A stretch of 64,000 nucleotides of DNA from JAWKIW01 sp046331175 (GCA_046331175.1 JAXLRI010000003.1:124001-188000); one strand, 5' to 3'. Positions 29,968 through 38,679 are shown, counted from the stretch's first letter. Notes: generated by a model from the letters alone, not told the origin. Numbers and translations are program-made.

Positions 29968-32265
29968 GTGCCCGAGCCGTCCAACGAGCCGTCCAACGAG
30001 CCCGCCGGCACCGGCTGGCAGCCCACCGCCTGCATCCTGTGCTCGATCAACTGCGGCATCGAGGTGCAGGTCGACGACGATCGCCACATCACCCGCATCC
30101 GCGGCGACAAGGCCCACCCCCTGTCGAAGGGCTACACGTGCCAGAAGGCGCTGCGGCTCGACCACTACCAGAACGCCGCCGACCGGCTCGACACGCCGCT
30201 GCGCCGCCGACCCGACGGCACCTTCGAGCCGATCGACTGGGACACCGCGATCGCCGAGGTCGCTCAGCGCCTGGGTGCGGTGCGCGACGAGCACGGGGGC
30301 GAGCGGATCCTCTACTACGGGGGCGGCGGCCAGGGGAACCACCTCGGCGGGGCGCACGGCTCGGCCACGCGCAAGGCGCTGGGCATCCGCTACACGTCCA
30401 ACGCACTGGCCCAGGAGAAGACCGGCGAGTTCTGGGTCGACGGCCAGCTGTTCGGCCGGACCCGCTGCCACACCGCCGGCGACTACGAGCACGCCGAGGT
30501 CGCCGTGTTCTGGGGCAAGAACCCGTGGCAGTCGCACGGCTTCCCACGGGCGCGCACCGTCCTGAAGGAGATCGCCCGCGACCCCGACCGCCGCCTGGTC
30601 GTCGTCGATCCCCGCCGCACCGAGTCCGCCGACCTGGCCGACGTGCACCTGCGGGTGCGGCCCGGCGGCGACGCCTTCGCCCTGGCCGCGCTGCTCGCCG
30701 CGCTCGTCGACGAGGACCTGATCGACCACGGCTTCCTCGACGAGCACGCGGTCGGCCTCGATGCGGTGCTGGCCGCCCTCGGCGGCGTCGACGTCGCCGA
30801 CTTCGCCCGCAAGGCCGGCGTCGCCGAGGAGGAGATCCGCGACCTCGCCCGCCTCCTCGCCGGCGCGTCGTCGGTGGCGATCTTCGAGGACCTCGGCATC
30901 CAACAGGCCCCGCACTCGACCCTGTCGTCCTACCTCGAGAAGCTCGTGGTGCTGCTGGTCGGCAGCTTCGGCATCGAGGGCGGCATGAACCTGCACTCCC
31001 GCTTCGCCAGCCTCGGTGGTGGAGGCGGCGGTGGAGGCGGCGGCGCGAGTCGCACCACGCCGGTGACCGGTCACGACCTCGTGGCCGGGTTCGTCCCGTG
31101 CAACGTGATCCCCGACGAGATCCTCACCGACCACCGCGACCGCTTCCGGGCGCTGATCGTCGAGTCGGCCAACCCGGTCCACTCGCTGGCCGACTCGGTG
31201 CGGATGCGCGAGGCCCTCGACGCCCTCGACGTCGTGGTCGTCATCGACGTGGCCCTCACCGAAACGGCCCGGCACGCCGACTACGTGCTGCCGGCGGCCA
31301 GCCAGCTCGAGAAGTGGGAAGCCACCTTCTTCAACCTCGAGTTCCCCCGCAACGCCTTCCACCTCCGCCGGCCCGTGCTCGACCCGCTGCCCGGCACCTT
31401 GCCCGAGGCCGAGATCCACACCCGCCTGGTGCGGGCGCTCGGCGCCCTCACCGACGACGACCTGGTACCGCTCCACGAGGCCGCCGCCCGAGGCCGAGCG
31501 GCGTACTTCGACGCCCTGCTCTCGCTCGGCGCCACCCGCCCCGACCTCGCCGGGCTCACGCCGGTGCTCCTGTACGAGACGCTCGGCCCCACCCTCGGTC
31601 CGGGGAACCAGGGCGCGGCGGTGGTGGCCGGCCTGGCCCAGCTCTGCGTCCTCGAGGCGCCCGACTCGGTGCGGCGGGCCGGCTTCGCCGACGGCAACGA
31701 GCTGTTCGACGCCGTCCTGGCCTCGCCGTCCGGCGTCGTCTTCACCGTCGACGACTACGACGAGACGTGGAGGCGGGTGCTGCACCCCGACGGGAAGGTC
31801 CACCTCGACGTCCCGGTGCTGCTCGCCGAGCTGGCTCGCCTGACCGACGAGGATCCGAGCGTGGCCGACCCCGAGTGGCCGTTCGTGCTGGCGGCGGGGG
31901 AGCGTCGCTCGTTCACCGCCAACACGATCTACCGCGATCCGTCGTGGCGGAAGCAGGACACCGACGGCGCGCTGCGCATGCACCCCGACGACGCCGCCCG
32001 GCTCGGGATCGTCGACGGCGGGCGCGCTCGCGTCACCACCCGCCGGGGCGCCGCCGAGGTGGTGGTCGAGCTCAGCGACACCATGTGGCCGGGCCAGGCC
32101 TCGCTGCCCAACGGCCTCGGGCTGGCCTACCCCTCGGCGGCGGGCGACGAGGTCGTCACCGGGGTGGCGCCCAACGAGCTCACCTCCTCGGCCGATCGCG
32201 ACCCCTTCGCCGGCACGCCCCACCACAAGCACGTCAAGGCCCGCATCGAAGCGGTGGCATCGTGA
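29968..32265 (+). CDS. Molybdopterin-dependent oxidoreductase, formate-dehydrogenase-like, with N-terminal [4Fe-4S]
   Basis: 765 residues from GTG 29968, with GAGGAG 6 bases upstream. A 4Fe-4S motif lies at Cys22, Cys25, Cys29 and Cys58. A Mo-bis-MGD domain follows. RTRCHTAGD (Cys167-His168) sits where formate dehydrogenases carry Cys/Sec-His at the molybdenum, which suggests a Cys ligand. The molydopterin dinucleotide-binding domain occupies about residues 620-765 (DGALRMHPDDAARLGIVDGG, then LPNGLGLAY). A ten-glycine loop interrupts the segment after RFASL. No signal peptide, so it is cytosolic. There is no partner diaphorase or membrane subunit nearby. The downstream DUF6457 gene is typical of molybdenum-cofactor loci. 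The substrate is unproven. Confidence 0.9.
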   Translation: MPEPSNEPSNEPAGTGWQPTACILCSINCGIEVQVDDDRHITRIRGDKAHPLSKGYTCQKALRLDHYQNAADRLDTPLRRRPDGTFEPIDWDTAIAEVAQRLGAVRDEHGGERILYYGGGGQGNHLGGAHGSATRKALGIRYTSNALAQEKTGEFWVDGQLFGRTRCHTAGDYEHAEVAVFWGKNPWQSHGFPRARTVLKEIARDPDRRLVVVDPRRTESADLADVHLRVRPGGDAFALAALLAALVDEDLIDHGFLDEHAVGLDAVLAALGGVDVADFARKAGVAEEEIRDLARLLAGASSVAIFEDLGIQQAPHSTLSSYLEKLVVLLVGSFGIEGGMNLHSRFASLGGGGGGGGGGASRTTPVTGHDLVAGFVPCNVIPDEILTDHRDRFRALIVESANPVHSLADSVRMREALDALDVVVVIDVALTETARHADYVLPAASQLEKWEATFFNLEFPRNAFHLRRPVLDPLPGTLPEAEIHTRLVRALGALTDDDLVPLHEAAARGRAAYFDALLSLGATRPDLAGLTPVLLYETLGPTLGPGNQGAAVVAGLAQLCVLEAPDSVRRAGFADGNELFDAVLASPSGVVFTVDDYDETWRRVLHPDGKVHLDVPVLLAELARLTDEDPSVADPEWPFVLAAGERRSFTANTIYRDPSWRKQDTDGALRMHPDDAARLGIVDGGRARVTTRRGAAEVVVELSDTMWPGQASLPNGLGLAYPSAAGDEVVTGVAPNELTSSADRDPFAGTPHHKHVKARIEAVAS

Positions 32266-32314
32266 CGGGGAGCCGGACCCGATCGACCCCGGTCACGACC
32301 GAGAGCGAGCAGCC

Positions 32315-32557
32315 ATGACCGATCACGACGCCTCCCAGCCGACCGGCCTCGAGTTCGTGGCGGCCTTCGCCGCCGCCCTCGGCGTGGAGGCGCCCGACCA
32401 GGCGACGGTCGACGCGCTCCTCGACCTCGCCGGCGTGGCCGCCCATGCCTCCGAGCGCCTCGCCGCTCCGCTGGCCTGCTACCTGGTGGGCCGGGCGGGT
32501 GCCGATCCGGTCGCCGCCCTCGAGCAGGCCCGCGGCGTGGCCGCGGCGGGGAGCTGA
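32315..32557 (+). CDS. DUF6457 protein, molybdenum-cofactor-associated
   Basis: 80 residues, all helical. The core LLDLAGVAAHASERLAAPLACYLVGRAG matches DUF6457, a small domain often found next to or fused with MobA and FdhD proteins in actinobacteria. It lies 49 bases after the molybdopterin oxidoreductase and 3 bases before the HxlR regulator, so the three are probably one transcript. Molecular function is unknown; a role in cofactor insertion or maturation is inferred from context. Confidence 0.85.
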   Translation: MTDHDASQPTGLEFVAAFAAALGVEAPDQATVDALLDLAGVAAHASERLAAPLACYLVGRAGADPVAALEQARGVAAAGS

Positions 32558-32560
32558 GCG

Positions 32561-33010
32561 GTGCGGCGGACGCGGTTCGACGAGTGGCCCTGCCCGATCG
32601 CTCGGGTCACCGACCTGCTCGGCGACTGGTGGACCCCGCTGGTCCTGCGCCAGGCGTTCCAGGGGCAGCGGCGCTTCGACGACATCCAGGACGCCCTCGG
32701 CATCCCCCGCGCCGTGCTGGCCCAGCGCCTCGGGCGCCTCGTCGACGAGGGCGTGCTCGTGAAGGTGCCCTACGAGGAGCACCCGCCGAGGTACGAGTAC
32801 CGCCTCACCGACAAGGGTCGGGCGCTGTGGGACGTGCTCGCTGCCATGTGGCGCTTCGGCGACGACTGGATGTTCGACGATGTCGCTCCCAACCCGCTGG
32901 CGCTGGTCGATCGGGACACCGGCGCCGAGGTGCGGCCGCTCGTGGTCGACGAGGCCACCGGCGAGGCGCTCGACGTCCGTCGCCTCCGCCTCGCCCTCCG
33001 CCCGACCTGA
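32561..33010 (+). CDS. HxlR-family winged-helix transcriptional regulator
   Basis: 149 residues. The family begins with a conserved Cys (Cys11 in WPCPIARVTDLLGDWWTPLVLRQAF) that acts as a thiol or aldehyde sensor in HxlR/YodB/HypR proteins. The wing and recognition helix region RRFDDIQDALGIPRAVLAQRLGRLVDEGVLVKVPY is intact. A C-terminal extension of about 45 residues (from about 105) is longer than in classical HxlR proteins and could bind a ligand. The GTG start is 3 bases after the DUF6457 stop, so it probably reports on or controls the molybdoenzyme locus. Confidence 0.9.
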   Translation: MRRTRFDEWPCPIARVTDLLGDWWTPLVLRQAFQGQRRFDDIQDALGIPRAVLAQRLGRLVDEGVLVKVPYEEHPPRYEYRLTDKGRALWDVLAAMWRFGDDWMFDDVAPNPLALVDRDTGAEVRPLVVDEATGEALDVRRLRLALRPT

Positions 33011-33070
33011 CGGGGGGTCGGACGGCGCGGACCCGGTCCGCAGATGGCCGCGCTCCGCGACGGGTGCGCC

Positions 33071-33076
33071 TACGAT
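33071..33076 (+). promoter_or_regulatory. Predicted -10 box of the DUF350 gene
   Basis: TACGAT gives a predicted start near 33083 and a leader of about 50 bases with a GGAGGG ribosome site, in contrast to the leaderless genes of the window. Confidence 0.4.
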
Positions 33077-33134
33077 CCCTGACCAGATCCGGTCGCCGGC
33101 GTCGCCGCGTCGTCGGCGCGACAGGAGGGCAGCG

Positions 33135-33584
33135 ATGTTCGCAGTGGAGATGTCGGAGTTCCTCAGCGACACCTGGAGGATCCTCTACGAGTCGGCTGCC
33201 TACGCCGGTGCCGGGCTCATCGTGCTCGTCCTGGGTGGGGTCCTCGTCGACCTGCTGCTGCCCGGCAAGCTGCGGTCCCAGATCTGGGAGGACCGCAACG
33301 TCAACGCCACCGTGATCCTGTCCAGCGCCCTCGTCGGCATCGGCATCATCATCCTGGCGTCGATCCGGGCGGCGTCCGACGACGTGGCCACCGGCGTGTT
33401 CGACACGCTGATCTTCGGCGGCCTCGGGTTCGTCATCTTCACGATCTCGTGGTTCGTCCTCGACGTCCTGACGCCGGGCAAGCTCGGTGACATCCTCGCC
33501 GAGGACCGCTTCCACCCGGCCGTGATCGTGAGCGCCACCGTCAACGTGGTCGTGGGCACGATCATCGCCTTCTCGATCTACTGA
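33135..33584 (+). CDS. DUF350 (UPF0719) small membrane protein
   Basis: 149 residues; ATG 33135 with GGAGGG 5 bases upstream. Four membrane helices occur in two similar halves, each followed by an L-(L/T)-PGKL-(R/G) motif (LLLPGKLRSQIWEDRNVNATVI and VLTPGKLGDILAEDRFHPAVIV), so the protein is an internal duplication. DUF350 proteins accompany envelope-stress or lipid genes in some bacteria, but no function is established. Confidence 0.85.
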   Translation: MFAVEMSEFLSDTWRILYESAAYAGAGLIVLVLGGVLVDLLLPGKLRSQIWEDRNVNATVILSSALVGIGIIILASIRAASDDVATGVFDTLIFGGLGFVIFTISWFVLDVLTPGKLGDILAEDRFHPAVIVSATVNVVVGTIIAFSIY

Positions 33585-33652
33585 TCCCTGGTCCCACCCG
33601 GCTGCGTCGATGGCCGCAGGCCCGGCGCGGCCCCGACGCCCGGAGCCACCCC

Positions 33653-34903
33653 GTGCCTGAGATCCCCGACCTCGCCGGCCGCAGCCGCGACGAGCTCGCC
33701 GTGCTGCTGCGCGAGTACCTGCTCGGCGGCCACCTGATCGACCGGGCCGGCATGCCCCACGTCATCGGGCCCCACGGCCGGGAGGTGATGGGCGAGATCG
33801 CCATCGACGAGTGGATGGGGGCCAGCCCGATCTACACGGCCCGCATGCAGCGGGCCCTGGGCTTCGGCTCGGGCGACGTCGAGACGATGTTCAAGAACCT
33901 CCAGCTCGACATCGGCAGCCCGCCGCAGTTCATGGACTTCCGGTTCCAGGTCGACGACGCCGACCACGGTGCGTTCTGGCTCGACTCGTGCGGTGCGCTG
34001 CTCGACGTCGAGCCCATGGGCGACGAGTTCGTCCACACGATGTGCCACACCATCGAGGACCCCACCTTCGATGCCACCGCCACCGCGGTGAACCCGCGGG
34101 CGAGGGTGCGGCCCCTCCACCGCCCGCCGCGCGTTCCGGCCGATCGCACCCCGCACTGCCACTGGACCGTCACCATCGATCCCGCCGACGACCCGATCGC
34201 CGTGCCCGAGGCCGCCGAGCGCATCGCCCGGACGGCGGCCGCCGCCGTCGTGATCGATCGCCCCGAGCCCCGGCCGGGCGACGACGGCTGGACCGACTAC
34301 GACCGTCCCCTGGTCGAGGACCTGCCGTACGAGTGGCTGTCGGCCGACACGCTCCAGCTGGTGTGCGAGGAGGTGTGCCTGCAGGGCCAGCTCCTCGTGC
34401 TGGCCTTCCTCGACGCCATCGAGCGCCGGTTCGGGGCCGACGAGGCGGCCGCCGCCGGTCGCAAGCAGATGATCGGCGCCGCCGGCCTGGTGGCCGACCG
34501 CCTCCGCCGGGCCCTCGACCTCGATCGCAGCCTCGATGCCATCGCCGAGGTCGTCCGCCTGCACCCGGCGCTGCGGCCCCGCGCCTACGTCGACCTGTCC
34601 GCCCTGGTCGACGGCGATCACGTGGTCGTCGCCATCGCTCCGGGACCGGCGCTCGAGGAGCGCAGCCCCTGGAGCTGGCCGGCGCTGCTGCGGGTCGACG
34701 ACCCGGCGCCGCTCGACGCCATCGTGCAAGCCGTCGACCCCACGGCCCGCTGCGAGCCCGCCGACGTGGCGGGCGCGGCGCTGGCCTGGACGGTGACCAC
34801 CGGCCACGAACCGGCCAAGGAGCCCGACGAGGTCATGATGACCCGCTTCTCGACCGGGGCCGACTTCACCTTCGAGACCCGGGTGCCGACGCCGATCCGC
34901 TGA
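33653..34903 (+). CDS. Conserved hypothetical protein
   Basis: 416 residues from GTG 33653, with GGAG 7 bases upstream. No signal peptide or membrane segment. The segment GFGSGDVETMFKNLQLDIGSPPQFMDFRFQV is followed by a Cys/His-rich stretch (FWLDSCGALLDVEPMGDEFVHTMCHTIEDPTFDATA, then PHCHWTV) that looks like a conserved active or metal-binding site. The C-terminal half has a helical region and ends in a beta-rich GADFTFETRVP. I have the impression of similar uncharacterised actinobacterial proteins but cannot name a family. It is followed by an Lrp-type regulator 50 bases later on the same strand, which might control it. Confidence 0.82.
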   Translation: MPEIPDLAGRSRDELAVLLREYLLGGHLIDRAGMPHVIGPHGREVMGEIAIDEWMGASPIYTARMQRALGFGSGDVETMFKNLQLDIGSPPQFMDFRFQVDDADHGAFWLDSCGALLDVEPMGDEFVHTMCHTIEDPTFDATATAVNPRARVRPLHRPPRVPADRTPHCHWTVTIDPADDPIAVPEAAERIARTAAAAVVIDRPEPRPGDDGWTDYDRPLVEDLPYEWLSADTLQLVCEEVCLQGQLLVLAFLDAIERRFGADEAAAAGRKQMIGAAGLVADRLRRALDLDRSLDAIAEVVRLHPALRPRAYVDLSALVDGDHVVVAIAPGPALEERSPWSWPALLRVDDPAPLDAIVQAVDPTARCEPADVAGAALAWTVTTGHEPAKEPDEVMMTRFSTGADFTFETRVPTPIR

Positions 34904-34953
34904 GCCGGCGATCCGGCTGCCGGGACCGGCTCCGGCGCTAGCGTCTCGCGTCG

Positions 34954-35424
34954 ATGGCCGCCGAACCCCCCGCCCTCGACGACGTCGACCGTCGGATCCT
35001 CGCCATCCTCACCGCCGACGGTCGGGTGTCGTGGCGCGAGCTGGGCGATGCGGTCGGCCTGTCGCCCAACGCCACCGCCGACCGCGTGCGACGCCTCGAG
35101 CGCGACGGCGTCATCGTCGGGTACCGGGCCGAGCTCGATCCGGGCCGGGTCGGGCGGCCGATCGAAGCCGCCGTCGAGGTCCGTCGCCGCGACGACGTGC
35201 CGGCCCGCGATCTGGAGGCGGCGTTCCGCAGCCGCCCCGAGGTGCTCGACGCCGTGCACCTGACCGGGGGGTGGGACTACCTCCTGCGCGTCCAGGTCGC
35301 CGACCCCGCCGGGCTCGACGCCGTCGTGACCGAGCTGAAGGCCGCGCTGGGGGCCACCCAGACCGAGACGCGGGTGGTCCTGCGCCGGGTGGACGGCTTC
35401 CCGCGCGACGCCCCGCCGACCTGA
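34954..35424 (+). CDS. Lrp/AsnC-family transcriptional regulator
   Basis: 156 residues. The N-terminal winged helix-turn-helix reads LDDVDRRILAILTADGRVSWRELGDAVGLSPNATADRVRRLERDGVIVGYRAELDPG. The C-terminal RAM effector domain (AFRSRPEVLDAVHLTGGWDYLLRVQVADPAGLDAVV) has the GxxDY pattern that binds amino acids or related ligands. A TAGCGT box 9 bases before the ATG may be its promoter. Downstream is a 354-base non-coding region and the M23 peptidase gene. Confidence 0.93.
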   Translation: MAAEPPALDDVDRRILAILTADGRVSWRELGDAVGLSPNATADRVRRLERDGVIVGYRAELDPGRVGRPIEAAVEVRRRDDVPARDLEAAFRSRPEVLDAVHLTGGWDYLLRVQVADPAGLDAVVTELKAALGATQTETRVVLRRVDGFPRDAPPT

Positions 35425-35580
35425 GCGCCCCCACGCCCAGCGCTCGGCGACCGCGCCACGGCCGGGCCGTCGGCGCCGGTCCACGGTCCACCGGCGCACC
35501 CCGACCGACGTTCGGTCCCGGTGGGGTTCGGTCGGCCGCCTCGGCCGGGCCGATCGGCGGGGGTGCGCACGGGTGACGAA

Positions 35581-35618
35581 TGTTGCGACTACATTGCGGG
35601 AACCGGGCCAGTGTTGCG
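35581..35618 (+). promoter_or_regulatory. AT-richer segment with paired TGTTGCG repeats
   Basis: TGTTGCG occurs at 35581-35587 and 35612-35618, spaced 31 bases (about three helical turns), within the 354-base gene-free stretch 35425-35778. A TACATT hexamer at 35590-35595 could be a -10 box. The segment is markedly less GC-rich than its surroundings and probably contains the promoter and a regulator site for the M23 peptidase gene. The rest of the gap holds the tandem repeat noted next and nothing else I can support. Confidence 0.35.
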
Positions 35619-35706
35619 TTTGCATGACGGGGCCCGGCGGTTCGTGACGGCGGGTCGTCCCGGCGGGCGTCGGAGCGATCCGGATCGGGTGACGTCGATG
35701 TCGGCC

Positions 35707-35736
35707 GATCGGGCCAGATCGGGCCAGATCGGGCCA
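35707..35736 (+). repeat. Three tandem copies of a 10-bp unit upstream of the M23 gene
   Basis: GATCGGGCCA is repeated three times without interruption (35707-35716, 35717-35726, 35727-35736), 42 bases before the GTG at 35779. The 10-base period is close to one helical turn, so each copy presents the same face. It may be a multi-copy binding site or simple slippage. Confidence 0.75.
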
Positions 35737-35778
35737 GCTGGGTGTGCCGTGCGAGCGCGGCACGGGTCGGAGGTACGT

Positions 35779-37161
35779 GTGGCTGCTCTCGGAGCACGGC
35801 GACGCGGCGGTCGGAACAGCAGGGCGAGGTCCACGTCGGGGGCGGCGCGGCGCGCCGTCGGCGCGCTGGGCGTCGTGGTGGCGCTGACCGGGGTCGGCCC
35901 CCATGCCGCCGTGGCCGCGCCCGCCCAGCAGTCGCCAGCGGCGGCCACGCCCGAGGAGCGGGCCCGCCGCGACGAGCTGCGCCGGCGCCAGGCCGAGGTG
36001 GCGGCGCAGCTGAGCGACCTGAACGCCAGCGACGACCAGCTCGAGGCCGCCATGGCCACCCTCGACGCCAACCTGCGCGCCGAGCAGGCCCGGGCCGACG
36101 ACGCCGCCCGCGCCGCCGACGAGGCCCAGGCGTGGGCCGACCGGGCCCAGGCGGGCGTCGACCGCACCATCGCCGAGGTCGAGCGCCTCCGGGGTGCGGT
36201 CCGGCGTCGCGCCGTCGACCTGTACGTCGATCCCCGGGGCGACGCCCGCATGGCCGACGACCTGCTCGCCGGGGACGACCTCACCGAAGCGGAGCGCCGG
36301 AAGGCGCTCGCCTCGGCCGCCACCGGCCACGACGCCGACACCGTCGACCGCTTCGCCGCCGCCCGCGCCGAGCTCGAGGAGCAGCAGGCCACCGCCGCTG
36401 CCGCCCGGGCCCAGGCCGACGCCCGGCGCGCCGACGTCGAGGCCCGAGTGGCCGACCTGCGCACCGCCCGCCAGCAGCAGGAGGTGCTCGAGGCGGCCCT
36501 CGAGCGCCGCATCGCGGCCGTCCACGCCGAGTCCGACCAGCTCGCCGCCGAGGACGCCGCCCTCGGCGAGCTGATCCGCCAGCGCCAGGCCGAGGCCGCC
36601 CAGCAGGCCGCCGCCGAGCAGGCCGCCGCCCAGGAGGCCGCCGCCCGCCAGGCCGCGGTTTCCACCACGGTCGCCCCCAGCCCCGGATCCAGCGCGCCCA
36701 CGCCGTCGGGCACGGGCGGCGCGGCCCCGCCGAGCAGCGACGGGGCCGCTCCCACCACGCGCGCCCCCGCACCGCCGCCCCCGTCCTCGCGCCCCGGCCG
36801 GCTCGCCTGGCCGTGCGCCGGCACCGTCACGTCCGAGTACGGGCAGCGGTGGGGGCGGCTCCACGCCGGCCTCGACATCTCCGCCCCCATCGGCACGCCG
36901 ATCACCGCCGCCGCCGGCGGCACCGTGATCTTCGCCGGGTGGAACGGTGGCGGCTACGGCAACCTCGTGGTGATCGACCACGGCGGCGGGCTGTCCACCG
37001 CCTACGCCCATCAGAGCCAGGTCGCCACGTCGGTCGGCCAGCGGGTGGGCACCGGGCAGGTGATCGGCTACGTCGGGTCCACCGGCTCGTCCACCGGCCC
37101 GCACCTGCACTTCGAGACCCGCGTCAACGGCAGCGCCGTCAACCCCCGCCAGTACCTCTAG
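35779..37161 (+). CDS. Secreted coiled-coil M23 peptidase (cell-wall endopeptidase, EnvC/NlpD-like layout)
   Basis: 460 residues from GTG 35779, chosen because GGAGG lies 5 bases upstream; the frame is open further back but unconvincing. The signal peptide is RRAVGALGVVVALTGVGPHAAVAA (residues about 25-50). Residues about 60-290 form long coiled coils rich in Ala, Glu, Arg and Gln. A Pro/Ser/Thr linker of about 50 residues follows. The C-terminal LytM domain has HAGLDIS (HxxxD) and HLHFE (HxH), the complete zinc-binding set, so it should cleave peptidoglycan cross-bridges. Coiled-coil M23 proteins usually act in or regulate cell separation. Confidence 0.92.
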   Translation: MAALGARRRGGRNSRARSTSGAARRAVGALGVVVALTGVGPHAAVAAPAQQSPAAATPEERARRDELRRRQAEVAAQLSDLNASDDQLEAAMATLDANLRAEQARADDAARAADEAQAWADRAQAGVDRTIAEVERLRGAVRRRAVDLYVDPRGDARMADDLLAGDDLTEAERRKALASAATGHDADTVDRFAAARAELEEQQATAAAARAQADARRADVEARVADLRTARQQQEVLEAALERRIAAVHAESDQLAAEDAALGELIRQRQAEAAQQAAAEQAAAQEAAARQAAVSTTVAPSPGSSAPTPSGTGGAAPPSSDGAAPTTRAPAPPPPSSRPGRLAWPCAGTVTSEYGQRWGRLHAGLDISAPIGTPITAAAGGTVIFAGWNGGGYGNLVVIDHGGGLSTAYAHQSQVATSVGQRVGTGQVIGYVGSTGSSTGPHLHFETRVNGSAVNPRQYL

Positions 37162-37273
37162 GCCCGCTCGAGCGGTTCGGCACGTGGACACTCCGCGCCA
37201 GGTCGAGGACGGGCTCGCCGCGGTGTGGTCCGACCGGCGACGGCCGGCATCGGGCGCGGCGTGCGGGCGGCAG

Positions 37274-37279
37274 TAGGGT
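37274..37279 (+). promoter_or_regulatory. -10 box of the hexapeptide acyltransferase gene, leaderless
   Basis: TAGGGT is exactly 7 bases before GTG 37287, with no Shine-Dalgarno sequence. Confidence 0.5.
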
Positions 37280-37286
37280 CCGCGCC

Positions 37287-37979
37287 GTGCTCGATCGAGA
37301 TCCACCCGCCGCCACGCTGGCCAACCGCATGCGCAGCGCGGTGCTGATGCACGGTGGCGAGGCGGTGCGATGGGCCTGGGGCCGGGCCCAGGCCTTCGGT
37401 GCCATCGGGCCGCGGTCGCCGAGGGCTCGCCGGTTCGGGTCGTTCGGCGACGGCAGCATCATCGCCTTCCCGTACGAGTCGCTCGTCAACGAGGCGGGCA
37501 TCCACATCGGGTCGCACACGGTGGTCGCTCCCCACGTCGTGCTGTCCGCCGGGTGGATGCCCGACCAACCCGACCTGCCCGAGCGCTGCGTGGTGATCGG
37601 CGACCGCTGCCTCATCGGTCGGGGCTCCAGCGTCATCGGCCACCTGTCGATCGAGCTCGGCGACGACGTGTGGACGGGCCACAACGTGCACATCACCGAC
37701 ATGAACCACGGCTACGAGGACCTCGACGAGCCCATCTCCCGCCAGCACCAGCCCGAGGCGCCGGTGCGCATCGGCTCGGGCTCGTGGCTCGGGCACAACG
37801 TCGTCGTGCTGCCCGGGGTCCACATCGGCCGCCACGTCGTCGTGGGGGCAGGAGCGGTCGTGGCCACCTCGCTGCCCGACCACTGCGTCGCGGTCGGCGC
37901 ACCGGCGCGGGTGGTGCGGCGCCACGAGCCGGGACGGGGCTGGGTCCGACCGGAGCCCGGCGGCGACGGCGCCGGTTGA
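37287..37979 (+). CDS. Left-handed beta-helix (hexapeptide-repeat) acyltransferase
   Basis: 230 residues. Hexapeptide repeats run from about residue 65 to 205 (GIHIGSHTVVAPHVVLS, then CVVIGDRCLIGRGSSVIGHLSIELGDDVWTGHNVHITD and IGSGSWLGHNVVVLPGVHIGRHVVVGAGAVV), with the catalytic-type His in MNHGYED as in maltose/galactoside O-acetyltransferases. The C-terminal CVAVGAPARVVRR is typical. Acetyl-CoA-dependent acetylation of a sugar or cell-wall glycan is likely; the acceptor is unknown. Confidence 0.9.
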   Translation: MLDRDPPAATLANRMRSAVLMHGGEAVRWAWGRAQAFGAIGPRSPRARRFGSFGDGSIIAFPYESLVNEAGIHIGSHTVVAPHVVLSAGWMPDQPDLPERCVVIGDRCLIGRGSSVIGHLSIELGDDVWTGHNVHITDMNHGYEDLDEPISRQHQPEAPVRIGSGSWLGHNVVVLPGVHIGRHVVVGAGAVVATSLPDHCVAVGAPARVVRRHEPGRGWVRPEPGGDGAG

Positions 37980-38007
37980 CGGCGCCGCGGATCGCCGGTC
38001 GACGCGG

Positions 38008-38679
38008 TCAGGCCGGTTGGACGTCGAGGCGGGGCTGCGGGTCGCCGCCGCGCCGCAGCAGCACGTAGTGGCCGAGGATCAGGATGCTCAAGAAGGCGGC
38101 GAACGTGCACCAGATCGACGAGAAGTCGGCGGCCTTCAGCAGCGCGGCGGTGGTGAGCGCGATGACGTTGCCCACGCCGAACACGCGGATGAACAGGTGC
38201 GACGAGAGCATCGGGGTGAGGCACGTCGCGAGGAGGTAGGGAACGCCCAGCTCCCACGCCGGCGAGAACGACATGCGGTAGGCGAGGTTCGAGGCGACGA
38301 CCGACACCTCGATGCCGGGCTGCAGGGCCTGCCACAGCATGAACAGCGACAGGAGGCCCCCCGTGGCGACCAGGGGGACCATCCACCGCCGGCGGACGGG
38401 ATCGGGCTCCTGGAGCCACACCGCCCACGCCACCCAGATCGGGAGCAGGGCCCAGGCGAACAGCACCCACAGGTGCACGGCCCACCCGGTCAGCACCGCG
38501 CCGGGCCGGTCGGCCAGGTTCAGCCAGGTGAACCCCTCGAGGGCCTGGTGCACCCCGAAGCCGAACGGCAGCAGGGCGAACGGGACCGCGCGCGCCCGGC
38601 GCACCATCGTCAGCGTGGCCACCCCGCACGCGCCCACCACCGCCGCTCCGGCGAACGACGCGGTGGCGCTGAAGCACAT
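38008..38679 (-). CDS. DUF6629-type seven-helix membrane protein
   Basis: 223 residues from ATG 38679, starting MCFSATASFAGAAVVGACGVATL and continuing with FGVHQALEGFTWLNL, the pattern I associate with DUF6629 proteins. About seven hydrophobic helices cover the sequence and a short hydrophilic tail ends it. The N-terminal Cys-Phe-Ser is a family feature. Function unknown. It ends 28 bases from the convergent acyltransferase stop. Confidence 0.82.
   Translation of the reverse strand: MCFSATASFAGAAVVGACGVATLTMVRRARAVPFALLPFGFGVHQALEGFTWLNLADRPGAVLTGWAVHLWVLFAWALLPIWVAWAVWLQEPDPVRRRWMVPLVATGGLLSLFMLWQALQPGIEVSVVASNLAYRMSFSPAWELGVPYLLATCLTPMLSSHLFIRVFGVGNVIALTTAALLKAADFSSIWCTFAAFLSILILGHYVLLRRGGDPQPRLDVQPA

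Noticed and set aside
28621..32232. A 1,203-codon minus-strand frame that includes the hydrolase at 28621-29853
   Set aside because: Only its C-terminal 410 codons match a protein family. The upstream part is antisense to the molybdoenzyme gene, so the gene was started at 29853.
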